Source: DATLFI01 sp035524895 (lineage in GTDB: Bacteria > Acidobacteriota > Thermoanaerobaculia > Multivoradales > Multivoraceae). Taken from it: a stretch of 11,449 nt of DNA. Made by a program: the position numbers and the translations under genes. Of the stretch, positions 5,795 to 11,449 are shown piece by piece. Below the pieces are notes generated by a model. That model was not told where the DNA came from. It searched no databases and saw only the letters and a list, made by a program, of their open reading frames with translations. The number at the start of each line of letters is the position of its first letter. Positions within the stretch are counted from its first letter, which is position 1. The stretch is taken from NCBI GenBank assembly GCA_035524895.1, contig DATLFI010000381.1, positions 1-11,449 on the forward strand. Reading direction: 5' to 3'.

Positions 5795-7165
5795 CTACCG
5801 TCCGAACATCTTCGGCGTCGGCATCCTCGCCCGGATCTCCTCGAGCAACTCGACGGTGACGCGGTCAGAGCCGCGCTGCCGGCAGGAGTCCTCGACCCGA
5901 CGCATGACCATGCCGCGTACGAAGGCGGGAATGCGCTTCATGCGCTCCTCGGCAAGCGGGTCCCAGCTCACCGCGCTACCGGTGGCGGGCGACGAGCCGT
6001 ACTCGATCGGAGCAGAGTTGCCGAGAGTGTGGGCGAGCGACCCGGGCTCGTGGCTGCACAGCGGATCCTCCGCCATGACATCGCCGGTGGCACCGTACGC
6101 GCGCGCGCGGCAGCCGCCGCACATCGATTGCAGCTCGCAGGCCCCGCAGCGTTGTCCCAGCTCGTCGCGACGGCGAATCCGCCGGAACAGATCGGACGAC
6201 GCCCAGATTCGCTCCATGGAGACGTCCAGCAAGTTCCCGCCGAACAGCGGCAGGTAAGGGCACGGCGTGACCTCGCCGTTGGGACGAATTCCCATGTAGT
6301 GCGTGCCCGCCGGACACCCCCCTGCGCCGCCGGTGTAGCGTTTGAGGAAGGGCGAGCGCGGATCGTGGGCCAACAGCTCGCGCACGTAGTGCGGCGCGCA
6401 CTTGGCATTGACCAGCATGCGTCCGAGGTATCGCTCCTGCACCAGGCGCAGCCTCTCGAGCACCGCGTCGTACTGGCCGGGCTCGAGGTCGGTGACGAAG
6501 CCGCCGCGTCCGGTCGGTACCAGGAAATACAAGTTCCAGACCGTGGCGCCGAGCTTTCCATAGGCGAAGTCGGCTATCGCCTCGAGCTCGTGGTGGTTGT
6601 GGGCGCCGACCGTGGTCTGGATGATGAAGGGCAGCCCGACCTCGGCCAGCACCTTGGCGCCCCGGACGGTGTTGTCGAAGGCGCCGCGCACGCGGCGAAA
6701 CTCGTCGTGCCGCTGCGCGTCCAGGGCGTCGAGCGAGAGCGACATGCCGCGCACACCCGCGGATTGCAGCGTCCGGCCCAGGTTCTCGGTGATCAGCACG
6801 CCGTTGGAGCCGACCACCACCCACAGCTCGCGGCCGCTCGCGTGGCGCACGATGTCGAGCAGGTCGCGGCGGAGCAGCGGCTCGCCGCCGGTGAGGATGA
6901 CCAGCGCCTCGGGGGCGAAGGTCGCGATCTGGTCGACGACCTGGAGGCACTGCTCGGTGGAGAGCTCTCCGCGGTCGGAGAAGGCCGGGTCGTGCGCCAC
7001 CTTCGCCGGTCCGGCGTCGAGGTAGCAATGCTCGCAGGCCAGGTTGCAGCGGTACGTGAGGTTCCAGGAGATCACGTACGGTCGCGGGAACTCGGACGGC
7101 GCCGGTGCCGCGGCTCGCTGCCAGGCCGCAAACGGGCGCTGCAGGCTGACGAGGCTCTCGCTCAC
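5795..7165 (-). CDS. Radical SAM/SPASM protein with C-terminal PCP_red domain (NirJ/Ahb-like)
   Basis: 456 aa from a GTG at 7165 that overlaps the upstream gene's stop (GTGA); the frame is open further upstream but runs into that gene. WNLTYRCNLACEHCYLDAG holds the radical SAM cysteines C40, C44, C47 for the SAM-binding 4Fe-4S cluster; GGEP is at 93-96. A SPASM-like region follows with C256 (KCAPHY), C284, C302, C340, C343, C349, C352 and C370, enough for auxiliary clusters. Residues 401-448 (WDPLAEERMKRIPAFVR...) form a PCP_red-type module. The CAPHY and C-P-x-G-T-x-Y segments recall the NirJ/AhbC/AhbD group that modifies tetrapyrroles, but peptide-modifying SPASM enzymes cannot be excluded. 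Likely soluble and oxygen-sensitive. Last gene of the minus-strand block; the Mrp ATPase just upstream fits cluster loading. The substrate is unknown. Confidence 0.88.
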   Translation of the reverse strand: MSESLVSLQRPFAAWQRAAAPAPSEFPRPYVISWNLTYRCNLACEHCYLDAGPAKVAHDPAFSDRGELSTEQCLQVVDQIATFAPEALVILTGGEPLLRRDLLDIVRHASGRELWVVVGSNGVLITENLGRTLQSAGVRGMSLSLDALDAQRHDEFRRVRGAFDNTVRGAKVLAEVGLPFIIQTTVGAHNHHELEAIADFAYGKLGATVWNLYFLVPTGRGGFVTDLEPGQYDAVLERLRLVQERYLGRMLVNAKCAPHYVRELLAHDPRSPFLKRYTGGAGGCPAGTHYMGIRPNGEVTPCPYLPLFGGNLLDVSMERIWASSDLFRRIRRRDELGQRCGACELQSMCGGCRARAYGATGDVMAEDPLCSHEPGSLAHTLGNSAPIEYGSSPATGSAVSWDPLAEERMKRIPAFVRGMVMRRVEDSCRQRGSDRVTVELLEEIRARMPTPKMFGR

Positions 7166-7662
7166 AACCCGAAGTGGCTCCGCGCGCGGTCGAGCACTTG
7201 CTCGGTGACCTGCTCGTAGCCGTGCTCCCGAGCGAAGCGTTCGATGCTCTCGCGGGCCATGGGCCGCACCAGGTCTGGAATCGCTTCGAGCCGCTGGCTG
7301 GCTTCGCGGCTCCAGAGTAGGTCGTCGCTCGGCGCGGGGGCAGAGGCGGTCGGTAGAGCAGTCGTAGGCGCAGGGGCCGTGTCGGCACGTGCGTCGAGCT
7401 CCCGCAGCATCCCCGTGACCGGGCACTTGCTGGCGCCCGCAACGGCCTCGCCGCCAGGGCCGATCTGCACGCCAAGCGAGCCGACCACCTGGGTCTCGTG
7501 CGCGTTGGTCAGCATCGCGATGCCATAGCCACAGCTCTCGCAGGCGTAGACCAGCGACACCGAGCCCCGGTCCGGACCGGTCACCGAGCGAAGGCGCATC
7601 TGCTGGTCGCAGGGGATGCAGAGGAACTTCAAGAGTGGAGAGCTCCGTGGCTGGGGAACCAT
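7162..7662 (-). CDS. Small zinc-ribbon protein with KCP motif and C-terminal PCP_red domain
   Basis: 166 aa from the ATG at 7662, 7 bases after the Mrp ATPase stop. A TTG at 7632 (just before KFLCIPC) with GGAG upstream is an alternative start giving 156 aa. Residues 13-50 are a zinc-ribbon or rubredoxin-like unit: FLCIPC (C15, C18) and ACESCGYG (C41, C44). After a short region comes SKCPVTGM (C80), then an Ala/Pro/Thr-rich linker (91-114), then a PCP_red-type module at 117-166 (WSREASQRLEAIPDLVR... to the end). I do not know a name for this architecture. The four cysteines could hold zinc, iron or an iron-sulfur cluster. Translational overlap with the radical SAM gene suggests the two proteins work together, perhaps as electron donor or substrate carrier; that is inference. 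Confidence 0.8.
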   Translation of the reverse strand: MVPQPRSSPLLKFLCIPCDQQMRLRSVTGPDRGSVSLVYACESCGYGIAMLTNAHETQVVGSLGVQIGPGGEAVAGASKCPVTGMLRELDARADTAPAPTTALPTASAPAPSDDLLWSREASQRLEAIPDLVRPMARESIERFAREHGYEQVTEQVLDRARSHFGL

Positions 7663-7669
7663 CTGCCGC

Positions 7670-8551
7670 TCACGGCCTGGCCCCGGTTGCCTTCGTTCGC
7701 ACCAGCGCCGTGACGATCTCGTCGACCGCGCGCGCCGCCGGCCGGGCCGGATCGTAGCGTTCCAGCTCGCCGCGGTCGCAGAGCTCGGCGAGCTCGGGAT
7801 CGAACGGCACGCGGCCGAGACAGGGCAGCGGCAGCTCGACGGCGTCGGCGGCGTCGGGAAACAGGACCTTCACCTCTTCGCATTCCGCGCAATAGTAGCC
7901 GCTCATGTTGAGCACGTAGCCGCGCGCCGGCGCGCCGGCAGCGACCAGGGCGGCGTGCGAGCGCGCGACGACACCCTGGGCGAGCGCGGAGGGCACGGTG
8001 ACCAGCACGAAGGCCGTGTCGGCGCCCAGAGCCTCGGCGTACTGCCTCGTCCGCTCCGCCCCAGGTGGCAGGTCGAACAGCAGCAGGTCGAGCTTGCCCC
8101 ACTCGACGCTGGCCAGCAACTCGAAGAGGAAGGTGAACTCGCGTGTCGCGCGCCAAGTGTAGGAGTCGCCCTGGGCGACGCTCGGCATGTCGAACGCGGT
8201 GGTCTCCGGAACCATGGAGCCCACCGACACCACCCCGATGCCTGCCGAGGATCGTGGCAGCGCCAGGCCACGGGAGCCGGGAAGCAGCGGCGTCGCGCGC
8301 AAGCCCGCGATGCGCGCCTGGGTCGGGCCGTTCAGGTCGGCGTCGAGCACCGCGACGCGCTGCCCGCGGCGTGCCGAGGCGATTGCGAGCTGGTGGGTGA
8401 GGGTGCTCTTGCCGACCCCGCCCTTGCCCGACGCGATCGCGACGCGCCGCTTCACGCCCGCCAGGTTCTCGGCGACCCGCGCGCGCAGCGCGCCGACCTG
8501 CTCGAGCACGCGAGAACCGCCGTCGCCGGAGATGTCGTGGTAGGTCTTCAT
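7670..8551 (-). CDS. Mrp/NBP35-family P-loop ATPase (iron-sulfur carrier type)
   Basis: 293 aa from the ATG at 8551 (MKTYHDISG); the frame is open further upstream but the region overlaps the acetyltransferase gene. Deviant Walker A GKGGVGKST is at 42-50, with the lysine signature of the MinD/ParA/Mrp class; LDADLNGPTQ at 69-78 is the switch I region; LLLFDLPPG at 156-164 is Walker B/switch II. LNMSGYYCAECEE (214-226) places a Cys-x2-Cys (C221, C224) where Mrp/NBP35/ApbC proteins hold a bridging 4Fe-4S cluster between two subunits. The N-terminal MIP18-like domain found in many Mrp proteins is absent. Such proteins carry or load iron-sulfur clusters in the cytoplasm. The neighbouring radical SAM protein is an obvious client. 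The ribosome site is weak. Confidence 0.87.
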   Translation of the reverse strand: MKTYHDISGDGGSRVLEQVGALRARVAENLAGVKRRVAIASGKGGVGKSTLTHQLAIASARRGQRVAVLDADLNGPTQARIAGLRATPLLPGSRGLALPRSSAGIGVVSVGSMVPETTAFDMPSVAQGDSYTWRATREFTFLFELLASVEWGKLDLLLFDLPPGAERTRQYAEALGADTAFVLVTVPSALAQGVVARSHAALVAAGAPARGYVLNMSGYYCAECEEVKVLFPDAADAVELPLPCLGRVPFDPELAELCDRGELERYDPARPAARAVDEIVTALVRTKATGARP

Positions 8552-8598
8552 GAGGGCAGTGGAGCAGGGAAACGATGGAGTCGTGGCGCGTGAGCAGC

Positions 8599-9477
8599 CT
8601 ACCCTGGCGCGGCTTCGGCGGAGTAGGTCGCGAACGCGGCTGCGGGAACGAAACCCGCGGCCGCGAGGACAGCGGGCGGGATCTCGCCCGAATGGAGCCG
8701 AGGGATGCGGAGGGGGCGACGGCTCTCGCGGCGGGCCGCCAGGAGGAGTGGGAGGAGCGCCTTCATCGTGGCTCCCGCAGCCGCACCCTCTCCAGTGCCG
8801 ACAGCGAGGACGAGGCGCTCGGCCGACTCGGGGCCGTCGCGATAGAGCAGCCAGGCCTCGATACGCAGGTCGGAGACGAACGCGAGGCCGCGCAGCTCGT
8901 CGCGGACGGCGCGCAGGGCCGCGACCGAACGCAGCCAGGTGGCCGGCTCTTCGGCGGCCAGGGCACCGGTCGCGTCGAGCTCGGAGAGGGTCACCGGGCT
9001 CGGTCGAAGGAGCGAGGCCGGCGCATCCCCGACCGCGGCCGCATCGACGAGCGGATCGGCGAGGTGATCCACCAGATCGTCCCCGCGCGAGTAGCCGCAT
9101 GCCTCGAGCAGGCGCATCGCGTCGGGAAACTCCTCTGACACCTCAGCGAGCAGCAGCCTTGGCTCGAGGATCGCCATCTTGCGCGCCAGCGACTCGAGCA
9201 TGTGGCGCGCGTGGCCGCGCCGGCGGTGCTCCGGCCGCACGCCGATGCGGTGGATGAAGCTCGCGGGCGCTCGCTTCGCAGCGATCAGCACCCCGACCGG
9301 CTCGCTGCCTTCGAGCGCCACCATGCAGCTCGAGCACCACATGTCGAGCTCGCGCATCCACCGCCGGAATTCGTCGACGGTGATGGGTGGCACGCCGATG
9401 GGCTCGCTGATGCAGGCGTTGTGGGCCCTCACCAGGAGCGGCACGTCGTCCGTGCGGCAGAAGCGGTAGGCGGTCAT
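8599..9477 (-). CDS. GNAT-family N-acetyltransferase with a second degenerate GNAT-like half
   Basis: 292 aa from the ATG at 9477 (MTAYRFCRTDDVPLL, a typical GNAT start); an in-frame start 17 codons upstream has no advantage. Residues 1-130 form the catalytic GNAT domain: IHRIGVRPEHRRRGHARHML (75-94) is motif A with the acetyl-CoA pyrophosphate loop R-R-x-G-x-A, and CGYSRGDD closes the fold. Residues about 160-288 look like a second, decayed GNAT half: LVLAVGTGEGAAAGATMKAL occupies the place of motif A, and AAGFVPAAAFATY mimics the usual ending. The substrate is unknown: protein, amino acid or small amine are all possible. It sits 47 bases upstream of the Mrp gene and about 120 bases after the Usp gene, on the same strand, so it may be co-transcribed. 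Confidence 0.82.
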   Translation of the reverse strand: MTAYRFCRTDDVPLLVRAHNACISEPIGVPPITVDEFRRWMRELDMWCSSCMVALEGSEPVGVLIAAKRAPASFIHRIGVRPEHRRRGHARHMLESLARKMAILEPRLLLAEVSEEFPDAMRLLEACGYSRGDDLVDHLADPLVDAAAVGDAPASLLRPSPVTLSELDATGALAAEEPATWLRSVAALRAVRDELRGLAFVSDLRIEAWLLYRDGPESAERLVLAVGTGEGAAAGATMKALLPLLLAARRESRRPLRIPRLHSGEIPPAVLAAAGFVPAAAFATYSAEAAPG

Positions 9478-9598
9478 GGCTCGTTGCCAGCGAGGGAGGC
9501 GGTCTCCCGCGCGTAATCCCGCGCGCACCCCGGCACGAGCTTATGCAGGCGGGGCGACCGCCCGCGGGCTCTTGGGGTGCTGGGCGGTACGGGGGGCG

Positions 9599-11449
9599 TC
9601 AGCTCTCCTCGCCGCCTCGCTGCCGTGCCTCGCGTTGCTGCCCGGCGAGGTTTGACATCAGGCCCACCTCGTTGAGGTAGAGCCCGGCGGCCTTCCGCAC
9701 GGTCTCGCCCCCTTGACCGGTCGCGAGGGCGTGGAATGGGCACTTGCTGGGAGCGGCCTCTGCGACGGGCTGGGCGGCCGGCGCCTTGGCTGGGCTCCCG
9801 GCGGCAGGCGTGGTCGCGGCCGCAACTGGGGTCGCGGACTCCGACTCGTAACGAGTCAGGAACTCCTCCATCATCTGACGGCCGAGCGCAACACCATCCT
9901 CGACCAGCCGCAGGTCGATCTCGGCCGCGTGGCGCTCGCGGCCCAGCGTCTCGACCCGCTCCTGGGTGCGGTCGCGCATGAGACCCGCGGGCACGCGCAA
10001 CAGGCGGGCGACGGCGTCGGCCGTCCACGAGAAGGCCGAGACCAGTGGCACGTTGTCGGCATCGCGCGCGACCAGGCGCTGCTCGCCGGCGGTGGCCGCA
10101 GCACCAGCCTCCTCGGTGTCCGAAGTCTCGGCATCGATCGGTGGCAGCTCGAGCTGGCGGCCGGTCTCCTCCTCGACCACCTGGCGGGCGAGCTCGAGCG
10201 TCACCGTCGGCAGCTTGCTGACTCGCGCCTTCTTTTCGATGCGCGCCTTGGCGCGGCGGCGCTGGTAGAGGTCTGGGATGGTCTTGAGAGCGCGCTTCGC
10301 GTCCTGGGTCCACTGCAGCTTGCGGCCGTCGTAGGTGGTGTCGACCGTGAGGCCGCCCTCGAGCTGAGCGATCTGGTCGAGCATCTCGGCGGTGACCTGC
10401 TCGAAGGTGTCGCCGCCGCACACCGCGCAGCGCTTGGGATCGGCCTGCTGCGCGACCACGCCGCACCGCTTGCACAGGAACGTCGGCCGGCTGCGCGCGG
10501 CCTCGAACGCGAGCACCTCGGCGAGCCGCTCGGTCTCCTGCGCCGCGCGCTTGGGCATGTAGCGGGCCATCGCGTCGTCGAGCACGTCGCTCGAGATCAC
10601 GCTGTGGCCTTGCTCGACCGCCAGGCGATAGATCGCCGTGCGCGCGATGCCCTTGACCATGTCGGGGACCCGCTTGAACCGTTCCTCAGCCTCGGGCGTC
10701 CAGCGGATGCTCTGCTCGGCCTTGACGTCGAGCTCGGGCCATAGCAGCCCGGTCGTGAGCAGCACGTCGCACGGGACGCTACGCAGCAGGTTCTCGGCGT
10801 TGGAGCCGAGGCCGACGGCGTCCTTGTCGCTGTGCACGCCGATGCGCCCGACGACCAGCAGCCAAGGATCCGTCTTGCGGACGTGGTCGAGGACCTTTTG
10901 GAACGCCTTGCCGTCGAGGAGGGTCTTGCGGGTCTCGACACCGTGCTCGGTCGCGATCTGCTCGGCGACGTCGAGGTGCGACTGGTAGATCTGCGCCAGC
11001 CCGGTGTCGATGATCTCCTCGTGGAGCTGGTTCTGCTCCTCGAAGCGGAAGATCTTGGCGGCGCGCTCTGTGAGCACGTCGACGACGCCCTTGAACACCG
11101 AGTAGTGGAGGTATGGATCGTACACGCTGATGGTCTCGACCTTCTTGCCGAAGCGACGACCGAGCTCGATCGCCGTCATCAGCGCCCCGAACGACTGAGG
11201 GCTGCCGTCGATGCCCACCAGGATGGTGTCGCGGTTGTCGTCGGCGAGGTCGAGGTGGCCGTTGCCGCTGCCGTTCCCGTTGCGGCGTGGCCGCTCGGGC
11301 AGGCGCTTCACCACCCACACGTCCTTGTGGCTGGAACGCGCTACCTGCTCGCATACGGAGCCGATCTGGCTATCCCGGACCTTGCCGATGCCGAAAGCAC
11401 CGATCACTGTCAGGTCGTAGTCGAAGGCCATCATGTCGCGCACGATCTC
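9599..11449 (-). CDS. Multidomain universal stress protein: UspA-UspA-PCP_red-zinc ribbon-PCP_red-PCP_red (N-terminus outside window)
   Basis: 616 residues to a TGA at 9601-9599; the frame is still open at the window edge. Numbering here counts the GTG codon at 11443 as residue 1. Residues 1-47 are the end of a first UspA domain with the ATP-binding G-x2-G-x9-G-S (GAFGIGKVRDSQIGS). Residues 72-232 are a full second UspA domain: ILVGIDGS start, and GRIG (199-202) with GS at 213-214, one residue longer than the consensus spacing. PCP_red-type modules follow at 247-296, 377-425 and 471-530. C324, C327, C339, C342 form a four-cysteine ribbon between the first two modules. An Ala/Pro-rich linker leads to SKCPF (566-570) and a 44-residue tail. 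Usp domains bind nucleotides and respond to stress. The whole may be a sensor or scaffold for the genes downstream; this architecture is not one I can name. Confidence 0.85.
   Translation of the reverse strand, partial: EIVRDMMAFDYDLTVIGAFGIGKVRDSQIGSVCEQVARSSHKDVWVVKRLPERPRRNGNGSGNGHLDLADDNRDTILVGIDGSPQSFGALMTAIELGRRFGKKVETISVYDPYLHYSVFKGVVDVLTERAAKIFRFEEQNQLHEEIIDTGLAQIYQSHLDVAEQIATEHGVETRKTLLDGKAFQKVLDHVRKTDPWLLVVGRIGVHSDKDAVGLGSNAENLLRSVPCDVLLTTGLLWPELDVKAEQSIRWTPEAEERFKRVPDMVKGIARTAIYRLAVEQGHSVISSDVLDDAMARYMPKRAAQETERLAEVLAFEAARSRPTFLCKRCGVVAQQADPKRCAVCGGDTFEQVTAEMLDQIAQLEGGLTVDTTYDGRKLQWTQDAKRALKTIPDLYQRRRAKARIEKKARVSKLPTVTLELARQVVEEETGRQLELPPIDAETSDTEEAGAAATAGEQRLVARDADNVPLVSAFSWTADAVARLLRVPAGLMRDRTQERVETLGRERHAAEIDLRLVEDGVALGRQMMEEFLTRYESESATPVAAATTPAAGSPAKAPAAQPVAEAAPSKCPFHALATGQGGETVRKAAGLYLNEVGLMSNLAGQQREARQRGGEES

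Noticed and set aside
5519..7219. Long plus-strand open frame (over 560 codons) opposite the radical SAM gene
   Set aside because: Its translation is low-complexity Arg/Ala/Gly-rich and has no recognisable domain, while the opposite strand encodes clear radical SAM and SPASM motifs. Long shadow frames are expected at this GC content.
5795..7426. Bacteriochlorophyll biosynthesis (BchB/ChlB) based on the PCP_red-type module
   Set aside because: No BchN/BchB catalytic domain, BchL or other pigment gene is present; only the small C-terminal module is shared.
7670..8551. ParA/MinD partitioning or cell-division ATPase
   Set aside because: The Cys-x2-Cys in LNMSGYYCAEC and the neighbouring radical SAM gene fit Mrp/NBP35; no ParB, MinE or membrane-targeting helix is seen.
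9548..9562. Terminator after the Usp gene (GGCGG/CCGCC, 5-base loop)
   Set aside because: Only a 5-bp stem without a T-run in very GC-rich sequence; not distinguishable from chance. Nothing else was seen in the 121-base gap 9478-9598.
9474..10475. Minus-strand frame of about 330 codons within the Usp gene
   Set aside because: It overlaps the Usp frame, which contains the ribbon cysteines and the repeated modules; the alternative translation is arginine-rich noise.

Overview
The window is uniformly GC-rich, densely packed bacterial chromosome. It carries two convergent gene blocks and no tRNA, rRNA, insertion sequence or CRISPR. The respiratory genes (an alternative complex III subunit next to an aa3-type cytochrome c oxidase) point to an aerobic, probably Gram-negative bacterium of the kind that uses ACIII, such as a deltaproteobacterial/myxococcal lineage or a GC-rich uncultivated phylum. 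The sequence alone does not fix the lineage.

Left block, plus strand, about 1-5642: the 3' end of actF (last gene of an ACIII cluster), then a secreted cupredoxin-like protein, then cytochrome oxidase genes in the order coxA (I), coxC (III), coxD (IV), a small Cys-x2-Cys membrane protein, and coxB (II, CuA). Spacing from coxA to coxB is tight, with an ATGA overlap before coxB. ACIII oxidises quinol, the cupredoxin could carry electrons in the periplasm, and the oxidase reduces O2. Subunit I keeps all metal ligands and the D-channel residues, but has isoleucine where the K-channel lysine normally sits. No cytochrome c, Sco, Cox11 or heme A synthesis gene lies in the window.

Between the blocks, about 5643-5794: a very GC-rich region with roughly 3.7 degenerate copies of a 23-25 bp unit that can form stable hairpins, probably a shared terminator region.

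Right block, minus strand, read from 11449 down to 5795: a large multidomain UspA protein (N-terminus outside the window), a two-part GNAT acetyltransferase, an Mrp/NBP35-type P-loop ATPase with a Cys-x2-Cys, a small zinc-ribbon protein, and a radical SAM/SPASM protein. Three of these five genes carry the same roughly 50-residue module, which I read as the PCP_red domain known from the C-terminus of light-independent protochlorophyllide reductase subunit B. There are five copies in all: three in the Usp protein, one in the zinc-ribbon protein, one in the radical SAM protein. Two of these proteins also carry a lone Ser-Lys-Cys-Pro motif that resembles a heme regulatory motif. The block looks like an undescribed or poorly described iron-sulfur/tetrapyrrole-related maturation or stress-response cassette. 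That function is inference.
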